Shown: positions 8,957-17,436 of the stretch, piece by piece | Layout of the letters: every line of letters begins with the position of its first letter | Position numbering within the stretch: position 1 is the first letter of the stretch | The notes under the pieces: model-generated | The model's database searches: none | The model's input: only the letters and a program-made list of their open reading frames with translations | Told to the model about the DNA's origin: nothing | Translations under genes and position numbers: made by a program | Assembly (NCBI GenBank): GCA_034408855.1 | Contig: JAWXCK010000109.1 | Span: 1 to 64,000 of the forward strand | Reading direction: 5' to 3' | Source: JAIYDQ01 sp034408855 | GTDB lineage: Bacteria > Planctomycetota > Planctomycetia > Pirellulales > Pirellulaceae | DNA length: 64,000 nucleotides

Positions 8957-10570
8957 TTGGAGGACGATTTTCACGGCAAAAACCTTTTTGTCACACGGAA
9001 GGGAAGGTATTTGGACGCAACGGCAACGGAATTAACTGAGTTTGCTGCTCAACAGCAAGCGATTTTTGATGGGCTGACGACTCCTACCGAGCGTAAACGG
9101 CAAGGGCATTTTGGAACGCCAACCGTCATTGCTGAGTTCATGGCAGGGATGTTTTCTGAGCTTGCTTCTGGTTCTGGCGATATTCGAGTTCTGGATGCCG
9201 GTGCCGGAGTTGGGGTTCTATCTGCGGCGGTTTGCCAAGCTTTCGCAAAAAGCAACTCTCAGGGCAAGCTGCATGTCGAACTCTGGGAGAACGACCCGAA
9301 GCTGCTTCCGATACTGAAAGCGACAATGAACGAGTGTCAGGAAGCATTGGGTGAACTTGAGAGGCAAATGACTTATGAAGTGCAATCGGGCGACTTCATT
9401 TTAGCAAACACCCAGAAAGACCTCTTCTCGGTCGGACCAGAGCCATCATTCCATTGGGCGATCTTGAATCCACCCTACTTCAAATTGAGAAAGGATTCGG
9501 CGCACGCTCAAGTCATGTCGCATGTCGTTCATGGTCAGCCGAACATCTACGCACTCTTCATGGCACTGGCCACCGATTTTTTGCTCCCACAAGGAGAGCT
9601 TGTGGCGATCACCCCGCGAAGTTACTTCAATGGTCCGTACTTCAAACGATTTCGGAAATGGTTTTTCGATCGAATGGCTCTTCGCAAAGTACATGTCTTC
9701 GAATCGAGAACGGAAGCCTTTAAAAGCGATTCAGTGTTACAAGAGAACGTCATTATCCACGCTCAGAAAGGTGGCAAGCCAGCACCGGTTGCATTGTCGA
9801 GCAGCTCGGGCAGAGACTTGACCGACGTATCACTTCAAACCCTTCCTTATGATAAAATTGTCGACCAAAGCAGCAATGATCGAATCATCCGTGTCGCCTC
9901 CGATTCCTTCGAGAACGATATTGTCGACGCTATGGATTCGTTGCCGCATCGATTTCGGGAATTGGGATACGAAGTCTCGACCGGTCCCGTGGTTACTTTT
10001 CGTGCGACGGAGTTTCTTAGAAATGAGCGATCATCTGAGACGGCGCCTCTACTTTGGATGCACAATGTAAGACCGTTTATCACTCAGTTCCCGCCAAAGA
10101 ACGGTAAACCAGGGCATATCCTCCAAAGCGAACGATCCAAGAAACTCCTTTTGCCATCGAAGAACTACGTTTTGCTCAAGCGGTTTACCTCGAAGGAAGA
10201 GCGGAGACGGTTGATCGCGGGAATTTACCGGCCAGCGGATTCGTACTCAGAATGGGTGGGGCTTGAGAATCACGTCAATTATGTTTATCGCAAAGACGTC
10301 GAGTTGAGAGTTCCCGAAGTATATGGCTTGGCTGCTTTCTTCAATACTGCGTTTGTCGACCGGTACTTCCGAGCGATCAGCGGGAATACTCAAGTCAACG
10401 CAACGGAAATGCGGGTGATGCCTGTTCCAGAGGTTGAAACGCTCTGCGAGATCGGTGAACAAGTCATGCAAATGGAATCGCGGAATCCTGAAGAAATCGA
10501 GTCGGTCGTCGGGAAATACCTCGGATTGCCTAAACGATTGTTGGCACGGCTAATCGAGGATTGCCGATGA
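8957..10570 (+). CDS. Type II N6-adenine DNA methyltransferase (PstI/BsuBI-type)
   Basis: 537 residues from a TTG start (a later TTG at 9011 is possible). The SAM-binding motif I is VLDAGAGVGVLSAA (about 79-92); the catalytic motif IV is NPPYFKL (about 171), typical of Eco57I/gamma-class N6-adenine methyltransferases. A C-terminal target-recognition part follows. The enzyme methylates adenine in the target site and protects host DNA. The partner gene is a BsuBI/PstI-type nuclease overlapping by 4 bases (ATGA), which implies translational coupling. The expected site is CTGCAG if specificity follows the family. Confidence 0.85.
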   Translation: MEDDFHGKNLFVTRKGRYLDATATELTEFAAQQQAIFDGLTTPTERKRQGHFGTPTVIAEFMAGMFSELASGSGDIRVLDAGAGVGVLSAAVCQAFAKSNSQGKLHVELWENDPKLLPILKATMNECQEALGELERQMTYEVQSGDFILANTQKDLFSVGPEPSFHWAILNPPYFKLRKDSAHAQVMSHVVHGQPNIYALFMALATDFLLPQGELVAITPRSYFNGPYFKRFRKWFFDRMALRKVHVFESRTEAFKSDSVLQENVIIHAQKGGKPAPVALSSSSGRDLTDVSLQTLPYDKIVDQSSNDRIIRVASDSFENDIVDAMDSLPHRFRELGYEVSTGPVVTFRATEFLRNERSSETAPLLWMHNVRPFITQFPPKNGKPGHILQSERSKKLLLPSKNYVLLKRFTSKEERRRLIAGIYRPADSYSEWVGLENHVNYVYRKDVELRVPEVYGLAAFFNTAFVDRYFRAISGNTQVNATEMRVMPVPEVETLCEIGEQVMQMESRNPEEIESVVGKYLGLPKRLLARLIEDCR

Positions 10571-11514
10571 GCAAGCAGGACGATGCACTTGAGATTCTCA
10601 AAGCGCTTGGCTTACCCAAGCAGCAACAAAACGATCGATCATGCTTGACGCTTTTGTCGCTTGCCGCGATTCGAGAGAACGATCGCTGGTCGAAGGTGTC
10701 CAGACCATTGCTTCGGATTTGGGACATGATGGCTTGGATGCGTGAACACTACGGAAAAGATTATGCGGCGAACAGCCGGGAAACCATTCGCAGACAATCT
10801 GTTCACCAATTCGAACAGGCAAGGCTCATCGATCGCAATCCGGATGATCCTGCTCGTCCGACCAATAGCGGAGACACCGTTTACCAGCTCACTGAAGCAG
10901 CGGCAGATGTTCTCAGGCGTTTCGGAAAAAAAGACTTCGCTTCGGCTTGCGAGCAATTTATTAAGAATCACGGAACTCTGTCTGCAAGCTACCAACGAGC
11001 GAGACAGTTGATTAAGGTTCCAGTGACCCTTCCCGACGGAAGCAAGGTCGAGTTGTCCCCCGGCATTCACAATGAGCTTCAACGATTGATCGTGGAAGAT
11101 TTCTCGTCTCGTTTCGCTCCCGGTTCCTATGTTCTGTACCTCGGAGACACAGCAGAAAAACGGCTGGTCATTGACAGGAAGCGACTTAAGCAACTTGGCA
11201 TACCGGAGCTAAATCATGACAAGCTTCCAGATGTGGTTCTATACGATGAAGGGCGAAACTGGTTGTTCTTGATCGAAGCAGTGACGACTCATGGCCCTGT
11301 GTCGCCCAAGCGTCACGCCGAGCTTGAATCCTCGTTAAAGAATTGTGCTGCCGGGCGAGTCTACGTCACCGCGTTTATGGACTTCGCCGCATTCAAGAAA
11401 TACGCATCCGAGATAGTCTGGGAGTCCGAAGTTTGGATTGCCGACTTCCCAGATCACATGATCCATTTCAACGGCGATAAATTCCTAGGGCCGTATCCTC
11501 GACGAAACGCCTAA
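10567..11514 (+). CDS. BsuBI/PstI-family restriction endonuclease
   Basis: 315 residues, the length of PstI/BsuBI. The N-terminal half is a helical/winged-helix region; the C-terminal half carries the family signature: PGIHNELQRLI, RFAPGSYVLYLGDTAEK, KLPDVVLYDE and FLIEAVTTHGPVSPKRHAEL. These hold the acidic residues and lysine of its nuclease core. It cleaves unmodified DNA, presumably at CTGCAG. The ATG at 10567 overlaps the methyltransferase stop, so the methylase is translated first. Nothing suggests truncation. A 7-bp inverted repeat (AAACGCC...GGCGTTT) overlaps its stop codon but has no T-run. Confidence 0.9.
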   Translation: MSKQDDALEILKALGLPKQQQNDRSCLTLLSLAAIRENDRWSKVSRPLLRIWDMMAWMREHYGKDYAANSRETIRRQSVHQFEQARLIDRNPDDPARPTNSGDTVYQLTEAAADVLRRFGKKDFASACEQFIKNHGTLSASYQRARQLIKVPVTLPDGSKVELSPGIHNELQRLIVEDFSSRFAPGSYVLYLGDTAEKRLVIDRKRLKQLGIPELNHDKLPDVVLYDEGRNWLFLIEAVTTHGPVSPKRHAELESSLKNCAAGRVYVTAFMDFAAFKKYASEIVWESEVWIADFPDHMIHFNGDKFLGPYPRRNA

Positions 11515-11744
11515 ATTCAGAGCGGCGTTTGACGATATGGCAGCCGTTTTAAATACGCAGTTTCGCGTTTTTTCCATCCTACGGAACTTTGGGGTCACTA
11601 CTCTGCGATCCAATCCAGATTTTTTTGCAAGCAAAAAAAACGGGAATTAGACCGTTTGCCAGTTGTACAAATCGGCATCCGTCGATAACTTTACAAAATC
11701 GATCATCTTTGACGTTAGTTGGATTTTCACTGGAAGGTTTTGTG

Positions 11745-12122
11745 ATGGATTACGGCGATATTTTTAAGAGCGATGTCCCTACCGAATTTTTGACCAAACT
11801 TGGAAGCGGTATCTTCGATGCCTATCTCGCAGCCAAACGTGCCGTCGACGACCAAATCTTGGGACCGGACGAGCGGTACAACCTGATGCCTATGACGCGA
11901 CGGGCGCATGTTGAAACGCAGCTTCGGAATGCCGCAACTGCCTGTGGGATCGAAACGACGACGGAATCGTCAGGTTTCTGGAACCATGTCGTCATCAACT
12001 GCGGAAGAATTCGGATTACTCAATCATCATCGCCGGATTCAAGCACATCACTACGCCCAGCGGCTTACAAACGCGACTATGCCCAGCAGCAGCTTTTATT
12101 TCCCCCTTTGCCCAGGAAATGA
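11745..12122 (+). CDS. Unknown small protein, first gene of XRE-ImmA/Schlafen unit
   Basis: 125 residues beginning MDYGDIFKSDVP. The ATG at 11745 has a GGAAGG ribosome binding site about 8 bases upstream. The middle (YNLMPMTRRAHVETQLRNAA) looks helical; the C-terminus ends with a proline-rich LLFPPLPRK. No family recognised. Its stop overlaps the next start (ATGA at 12119), and the unit continues into an XRE-ImmA/IrrE protein. Genes upstream of such regulators are often their partners or targets, but the role here is unknown. Confidence 0.6.
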   Translation: MDYGDIFKSDVPTEFLTKLGSGIFDAYLAAKRAVDDQILGPDERYNLMPMTRRAHVETQLRNAATACGIETTTESSGFWNHVVINCGRIRITQSSSPDSSTSLRPAAYKRDYAQQQLLFPPLPRK

Positions 12123-12370
12123 CAACGACTTTGTCAAGCGATGCTCCGCATATTTACGCGGTCTTGCTGCACCATGCCGATATTTACGCTGAAGCGCCAG
12201 CCTTCATGACGATTCGGTTTCCACTCGCCGACCTCGATGGCTATCATGCAGATTGCATCGACCTTTCATTCTATTGTGGTCGGCCTGCCAGCGATTCGGC
12301 TCCGCTCGAATCCATCGAAGAAGTCGCAAAACCCAAACTCAAGATTCGAAAAAATGCGAGTTCAAGCTGA
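12119..12370 (+). CDS. Unknown 83-residue protein in XRE-ImmA unit
   Basis: Short acidic protein (MTTTLSSDAPHIYAVLLHHA...) with beta-strand-like hydrophobic segments and a basic end (KPKLKIRKNASSS). It overlaps the previous gene by 4 bases, and its TGA overlaps the ATG of the XRE-ImmA gene by one base, so all three are translationally coupled. I do not recognise the fold. The tight packing supports that it is real. Confidence 0.55.
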   Translation: MTTTLSSDAPHIYAVLLHHADIYAEAPAFMTIRFPLADLDGYHADCIDLSFYCGRPASDSAPLESIEEVAKPKLKIRKNASSS

Positions 12371-13527
12371 TGCGTACTGGCACTCCAAGCTTTCGCGGTG
12401 ATCAGTTAAGAGCGGCGCGTGAAGCTCGTTCGCTGACCGGGGCGGCGCTTGCTGACCTCGCGAATGTGACTCGAAGCGCCATTTCACAATATGAAAGAGG
12501 CGAGCAGAAACCATCGCCGACCGTGCTCCAGAAATTAGCCGACGCATTGAATTTACCGGGCTGGTATTTCTGCACTGAGATGAAAGATATCTCGTCGCCA
12601 GTTTTCTACCGATCTTTTGCCTCAGCGTTGCAACGAGCGAGACTTCGAGCAGAACGTCGGCTTGAATGGCTGGTCGAAATCGTCGACTTCGTTTCCGAAT
12701 CCGTGGAACTCCCTCGCGTCAACGTTCCTGAAATAGCGCCCCACGATGACGTACTATCGCTGAGCGACGACGATATCGAAGAATTTGCAACGAAGGTTCG
12801 TCGAACTTGGGGACTTGGAGACGGACCACTTTCTAGTGTGGTAACCCTTGCCGAGAACAATGGTATTCTCGTTGCAAGGCAGTTCCTCGATTCCGACAAG
12901 CTAGATGCTTTTTCCTATTGGCCGGACCAGGATGCTTGTCCGATCGTTGTGCTCTCCACGGATAAGGAATGTGCGGTTCGGTCGCGTTTCGATTTAGCTC
13001 ATGAAATCGGGCATCTTTTCTTGCATCGCCACTTGAAGAGGGAGCAAATTTCGTCTCCAAAAAACTTCAAAACGATTGAACGCCAAGCCAATCGCTTTGC
13101 CGGTGCGTTTCTACTTCCGTCGAAAACTTTTTTGCAAGAGCTGGTTTCCATGAGCCTCGATGCTTTCCTCGCACTTAAGGGTCGTTGGAAGACGTCCGTG
13201 TCACTTATGCTAAAACGCTGCGAAGATCTCGGAGCGGTCAACGAGGATGTTGCCACACGTCTTTGGATGAACCTTGCAAGACGAGGTTGGCGCAAGCGCG
13301 AGCCGCTGGATGATAGCCTGCCAGTTGAGCAGCCCAAATTTTTACCGCGTTCATTCGAGCTATTGCTCTCAACCGGTCCCGAAGCCCGTGACCATATCCT
13401 TGCCCGGCTCCCTTGGCGATCAGACGAAATTGAAGCTCTTGTCGGAATGGAGAGCGGGTTGCTAGGGGTAACGGACAAAGAACAGCAACTCACTCCGAAA
13501 ATATTTCGCTTTCCCTGGACAGAATAG
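12370..13527 (+). CDS. XRE helix-turn-helix / ImmA-IrrE metallopeptidase fusion
   Basis: 385 residues. Residues about 9-62 are an XRE-type HTH (recognition region NVTRSAISQYERGEQ). Residues about 160-290 are an ImmA/IrrE (DUF955/COG2856) zinc-peptidase domain with FDLAHEIGHLFLH, the HExxH motif at about 211, and a downstream ERQANRFAGAFLLP with the further zinc ligand. The family cleaves or senses regulators, often repressors in mobile elements and stress responses. The fusion implies DNA binding coupled to proteolysis. It is the third gene in a coupled unit, with the Schlafen-type gene 43 bases downstream. Confidence 0.85.
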   Translation: MRTGTPSFRGDQLRAAREARSLTGAALADLANVTRSAISQYERGEQKPSPTVLQKLADALNLPGWYFCTEMKDISSPVFYRSFASALQRARLRAERRLEWLVEIVDFVSESVELPRVNVPEIAPHDDVLSLSDDDIEEFATKVRRTWGLGDGPLSSVVTLAENNGILVARQFLDSDKLDAFSYWPDQDACPIVVLSTDKECAVRSRFDLAHEIGHLFLHRHLKREQISSPKNFKTIERQANRFAGAFLLPSKTFLQELVSMSLDAFLALKGRWKTSVSLMLKRCEDLGAVNEDVATRLWMNLARRGWRKREPLDDSLPVEQPKFLPRSFELLLSTGPEARDHILARLPWRSDEIEALVGMESGLLGVTDKEQQLTPKIFRFPWTE

Positions 13528-13570
13528 ATAAAGTTTCGCAACCAATCTTGCAGCGAGTATTTCGGATTGA

Positions 13571-14794
13571 ATGATAAACTCCACGTTTGACAAAATCGAA
13601 AAAGTTAATATCGACAGTCTCGTTGCGAATGCGGTTCGTGAATCCAAAACGCTCGAATACAAAGAGGTGCTTCCGGGCGGTCGCGACGAAGACAAGAAGG
13701 AGTTCTTAGCAGACGTTTCTTCCTTCGCAAATGCATCGGGCGGAGACATTGTTTACGGTATCGTGGAATTGCGAGACATTGATGGAAAGCCGACCGGTAT
13801 TCCGGAGCGTGCTCCAGGTCTAGAAGCCATTAATGGTGACATTGAGGTTCGAAGACTCGAATCGATCATCCGGGATGGACTAGACCCGCGAATACCCGGT
13901 GTTCAGCTGAAAGCAATTGATGGTTTTCCAAAAGGCCAAGTGGTAGTAGTTCGAGTTCCACAGAGTTGGGCTGCACCACATATGGTTGTTTTTAAAGCCA
14001 GCCCCCGATTTTTCACGCGTACGAGCGCCGGCAAATCACCCTTGGATGTCCAGGAACTCCGTGCCGCCTTCGCATCTTCGGAATCAATGCCTGAAAAAAT
14101 TCGTCGCTTTCGGGATGGACGGTTAGGCAAAATTTTAGCAGGAGAAACTCCATGGCCACTCGAAACGCTCAATTGCTGTGTTTTACATGTAGTTCCATAC
14201 GAGGCAATGCTGGGTAAACAGTTGCTCGATCCGCTTAAGTTCACAAGCGGAGGATTTTTTATTTCGCGACCCAATGGTATCTCCGGCTACGATCGACTCA
14301 ATCTGGATGGTTACGTCGCGTTATGTACAGGCAGCGATTTGGATGGCCCTGCCTTCGGCTACAGTCAAGTCTTCAGACAAGGAGCAATTGAGTTCGTTGA
14401 TAGTTACCACCTTCGTCCTCGCGCTGATACGAACGACCACCGTTTTCCCGCTACGACAATTGAAAATTTTGTTTTTTCTGGAACAAATTCTGCAATTGAG
14501 CTCTTTGAGAAAGCGGACGTGCTACCACCCTATGCGGTACTATTTTCTTTGCTAAACATACGTCGCTATCGGCTAGCGCACTCTCATGACTCACAGTTGT
14601 ATGGTCTTCCCAAGACTGCCGACCGACCGCACTTGATCTTTCCCGATTTTGTGATCGAGCGCGTCGACTCCGAAAATTGGAACGATCAATTGAGATACTT
14701 CGTCGTTCCACTATTCGACCTACTTTGGCAGTCGTTTGGGATGCAAAGAACTCCGAACGTGGACGAGCTTCGACGTTGGACTTCCCGAAGCTAA
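13571..14794 (+). CDS. Schlafen-type AlbA_2 domain protein
   Basis: 407 residues. The N-terminal 130-150 residues are an AlbA_2/Schlafen domain: ESKTLEYKEVLPG, then KKEFLADVSSFANASGGDIVYGI, and later strands ending near a VVVVRVP segment and RFFTRTSAGK. This is the divergent ATP-/nucleic-acid-binding fold found in bacterial regulators and defence proteins. The C-terminal 250 residues are unassigned. It follows the XRE-ImmA protein closely on the same strand and lies 2 kb from a restriction-modification pair, which fits a defence role, but no catalytic activity is shown. Confidence 0.75.
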   Translation: MINSTFDKIEKVNIDSLVANAVRESKTLEYKEVLPGGRDEDKKEFLADVSSFANASGGDIVYGIVELRDIDGKPTGIPERAPGLEAINGDIEVRRLESIIRDGLDPRIPGVQLKAIDGFPKGQVVVVRVPQSWAAPHMVVFKASPRFFTRTSAGKSPLDVQELRAAFASSESMPEKIRRFRDGRLGKILAGETPWPLETLNCCVLHVVPYEAMLGKQLLDPLKFTSGGFFISRPNGISGYDRLNLDGYVALCTGSDLDGPAFGYSQVFRQGAIEFVDSYHLRPRADTNDHRFPATTIENFVFSGTNSAIELFEKADVLPPYAVLFSLLNIRRYRLAHSHDSQLYGLPKTADRPHLIFPDFVIERVDSENWNDQLRYFVVPLFDLLWQSFGMQRTPNVDELRRWTSRS

Positions 14795-15154
14795 TTTTAC
14801 ATGAAGCAGCGGTCTGACCCTGCAAGTCATAAAAAAACCCTGGACGACTGGGGCAGGTAGTCCTCACAGGGCACATGAGGGGCATTACGGGGTAGGTAGT
14901 TAGCCACCTCTTCTAGCCAAATTCTAAAGACCTTCTGTCCTAAGTCAAACATTATTTTCTCCTGCAACTTGATCCCAGAAATCGATGCGTGGTATTCGAC
15001 GATTCTCCCCCGATCTTTCTCAATCGATACATCTTTCGACACTTCGCAAACGCCGTTGAATTTGGAGACCCTCCACCTTCGCCGGTTGTGTTGATCGGTT
15101 CTATGTTGGTTTTCACCATCGCGTCGCTGACGCATTTGCGTGGGAGGTGTATTG

Positions 15155-15439
15155 ATGAGTCTTGCTAAAGTACACGTTACGGATGGCACCATAGATTCCA
15201 AGGTCGCGATCTGCAATCATACGTTGCATCATCGAGACGAAGATGGAGCTCCACTTGGTTCATGGGTCGAATCGACTGGAGTTTATGGTAACCGACTCAC
15301 TTGTCGCGTCTGCGACAAATTCTTCGGCTATCTACCGAACGAGCAAGGAAGGTCGGATCAAGAGTTGCACGAAGCGTACCTTGAACAGCAACGACGACTC
15401 GCGTGTCCAGGTTGCGGAGAAGAACCCTTCCTTGGTTAA
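15155..15439 (+). CDS. Zinc-ribbon-like small protein (module copy 1)
   Basis: 94 residues from ATG at 15155 with a GGGAGG ribosome binding site. It carries two CxxC knuckles, CRVCDKFFGYLPNEQGR and CPGCGEEPFLG, separated by a helix (ELHEAYLEQQRRLA), plus a CNH motif near residue 25: the pattern of a zinc-ribbon-like protein. The paralogue at 50729 is nearly identical in the second half. Function unknown. The stop overlaps the next small gene by eight bases. Confidence 0.65.
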   Translation: MSLAKVHVTDGTIDSKVAICNHTLHHRDEDGAPLGSWVESTGVYGNRLTCRVCDKFFGYLPNEQGRSDQELHEAYLEQQRRLACPGCGEEPFLG

Positions 15440-15581
15440 GGTAACGGTTCTCGCCATGCGTGGCTGGTTTTTATTCGTTCTCAATAAAGCTGGCCACAAA
15501 TTAGACGAGCTTCGAGCTGGCGAGACAGTTTGCTCGCTGAATCGACGTTGGTTTCGTCGAACGATCGAGTTATTCAGGTGA
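15432..15581 (+). CDS. Overlapping small protein with KAGHKLDELR core (copy 1)
   Basis: 49 residues from a TTG codon inside the end of the zinc-ribbon gene, in another frame. Hydrophobic N-terminal half (VTVLAMRGWFLFVLN), then KAGHKLDELRA. The same frame is open in the second copy (51006-51158) with the same core, and the two copies differ elsewhere without frameshift, which argues for coding. An RNA function of this segment is the main alternative, because the nucleotides around the core are identical. Confidence 0.4.
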   Translation: MVKVTVLAMRGWFLFVLNKAGHKLDELRAGETVCSLNRRWFRRTIELFR

Positions 15582-16882
15582 CTGTTTTGTGGCCAAGGAT
15601 TTTAGGCCAATCATTTCTTTGACTTGCTTGAGTTCTTTTTGCAACGCCGTCGCGATCGTTGTTACGACGATATCGTAAACGATGACCATCGAAGCAAAGC
15701 TCACAAAGATCCCTGGAAAAAAGTAGCGGAAGTGGACAAACGCCACATACGTCGCCAGAAACCAAATCGCAAACATTCCGACAACGAGGATCATTGAATC
15801 GAGTGGATGCAGGTAGAACACTCCAAGTATCATTGCAAACAAGATCGTAAAGAGTACCAGCGATTCCAATTGAGGACTGAGGCGTTTGATCCATGAACCG
15901 TCGAGAAGGTTGCCAGCTATCGTTGCATGAATTTCAACGCCATACATATAGCCTCCCGGCGCGGTGACTTCGAGAATCTCTTTGTCGCTAAATCCCCGCA
16001 TCGACAACTCGCTTGCAAAACCTAAGAGCACGACTTTGTCTTTGAAATAGCCCATCGGAATGACGCGATCGTCGGCGAATAATTGCCAGAGCGAGTACGA
16101 GCGAATTGTGCCGGCATCGCCATAAAAATTGATGAGTCCATTTTGGTCTGGTGCATCGAGATTCTGTCTCACATATTTTTCGAGCGGCTTTAGAAGCGGA
16201 ACCGCTTCGTCTACGGACAAGTCTTTAAGGTGGGACTGTCGGATGTAGTAGCTAGTTCCGAAGTAGTTGTCGACGACCATCGGAAGTTCCATCGCGGCAG
16301 CTCCTGTATTCGCGGGTCGGAAGCGTATGAGGCATCATCCGATACCGGTGCACGGGCAATGGTCGTTGGCCCTAGCCGCAGCGCCTCGATTGCTTTTTGT
16401 GTCCCCTCTTCTTCGTCGATATCGTAGGGTGCGTGCATGTCGAGTACGACAACCTTTGGCTTGTCCTTATGAATCTCCTTTAGCGCGTCGGCAAGGATTG
16501 CTCTCGGAAATGGTTTTCGATTGGAAACGTTGAGCTTTTGGTACGAGAGATCATCGACTTTCACGATTGCAAGTTCACTGGGCGGATTCGCGTCCCCGCG
16601 AATGTTGAACAGCGCTTGAAGCAACAATGGCTCTTCGTAGTCTCGAATGCATTTGCCATCGATAGAGATTCGATTCCAACCCCAAACCAATGCAAGTGAG
16701 ACGGCCATGGCGACAATCATCTTGCGGAGGTTCCCCGGCTGATCTTCGTCACGGGAAAGCTTTCGAAAGACAAATAAAAATTGCGTTACTTGGTAGCCCA
16801 TATTCTCTTGTGGTCTGTTCGGTTCATAATTCGTCGTCGCTGATGTTGCCAAATCGGCACTATCACGCGTGGCATTTTTCAA
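15570..16882 (-). pseudogene. CHASE2 sensor protein, frameshifted
   Basis: Two frames together make one protein. The first (16882-16211) has an N-terminal transmembrane segment and the start of an extracytoplasmic CHASE2 domain (LAIVKVDDLSYQKLN, KVVVLDMHAPYD). The second (16292-15570) continues CHASE2 (KDKVVLLGFAS, YGVEIHATIAGNLLDGSWI) and ends with three transmembrane helices. The frames change near 16290. CHASE2 normally feeds a cyclase, kinase or diguanylate-cyclase domain; none is present after the helices. The 3' end lies inside the repeated module, so the output domain may have been lost there. A sequencing error at the frameshift is possible. Confidence 0.7.
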
Positions 16883-17099
16883 GCAAGCGATTTTCGCGAT
16901 GACTGAGCCAATCTTTCGCCTAAACCTTGAGATGCAGCGAAGCGGCTATTAAGTGCGGCGATTGCAGACCGTTTTTGATAAGCGCCCAAAATCACTCATG
17001 AATAGCATCGCCCCTGAAAAAGACGTTCGTCATGCTTGAGTTTTCTACGAATTTTGCCGATCCCTAGGCTAAGCAATGCCAAGCAGGAGAGTAACAGCT

Positions 17100-17348
17100 A
17101 TGGAAATCAAGATCGCCGAAAAGTTGGTCAACGATGTCGCAATGACAACAGTTGAAAGCCCGAGACTGGAATCGATTAAACCTAAAGCAAATAGCGAACG
17201 CGGTTCGACGATGGTCGAGTACGCGTTGCTCGTTGCGTTGATGGCGATTGGAAGTATCGGGGCAATTGGTAGTGCGAGGGAAGGAGCCCGGACTACCTTT
17301 ATAGACATTGAAGATAAACTCGCTCAAGCGACATTCGTGCCAAATTGA
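17100..17348 (+). CDS. Flp/Fap-type (type IVb) pilin
   Basis: 82 residues from ATG at 17100 with a GGAG ribosome binding site. It has a long hydrophilic leader, then the type IVb prepilin hallmark ERGSTMVEYALLVALMAI: cleavage after the Gly, the TxxEY motif with the conserved Glu, then a hydrophobic helix. A short variable tail follows. It would be processed by a prepilin peptidase and assembled into Flp (tight adherence) pili. No tad genes are next to it, and the leader is longer than usual (about 40 residues). Confidence 0.8.
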   Translation: MEIKIAEKLVNDVAMTTVESPRLESIKPKANSERGSTMVEYALLVALMAIGSIGAIGSAREGARTTFIDIEDKLAQATFVPN

Positions 17349-17382
17349 GGCTAAGTTCATAACTTACTATCGAGTTGGAAAC

Positions 17383-17412
17383 GCTTGGTGAAAAAGTCCT
17401 TTTTCACCAAGC
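17383..17412. terminator. Bidirectional intrinsic terminator
   Basis: Perfect 13-bp hairpin: GCTTGGTGAAAAA, loop GTCC, TTTTTCACCAAGC. The A/T tracts inside the stem serve both strands. It lies between the convergent pilin (stop 17348) and protease (stop 17437) genes. Confidence 0.8.
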
Positions 17413-17436
17413 TAGAAACTTTCTTCTCCAGCAAGG

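Larger units (their letters stand above)
14830..15594 (+). repeat. Repeated module, copy 1
   Basis: About 765 bases closely similar and collinear with 50401-51172. It starts with an A-run and a CCCTG...ACTGGGGCAGGTAG segment and ends near TTCAGGTGACT and TTTGTGGCC. It contains a conserved upstream region of about 320 bases with no consistent reading frame, a 94-residue zinc-ribbon-like protein and an overlapping small gene. Both copies have the same orientation and bracket about 35 kb of conflict genes. The right edge of this copy overlaps the 3' end of the broken CHASE2 gene. Confidence 0.75.

Noticed and set aside
8678..8974. 98-residue minus-strand frame upstream of the methyltransferase
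   Set aside because: Arginine-rich, motif-free, overlaps the methyltransferase start; probably chance.
11507..11532. 7-bp inverted repeat AAACGCC/GGCGTTT at the endonuclease stop as a terminator
   Set aside because: Loop of 12 bases and no T-run after the stem.
14827..15216. 129-residue minus-strand frame in the leader of module copy 1
   Set aside because: In copy 2 the same stretch is frameshifted and full of stops, so protein coding is not conserved; read as a non-coding leader.
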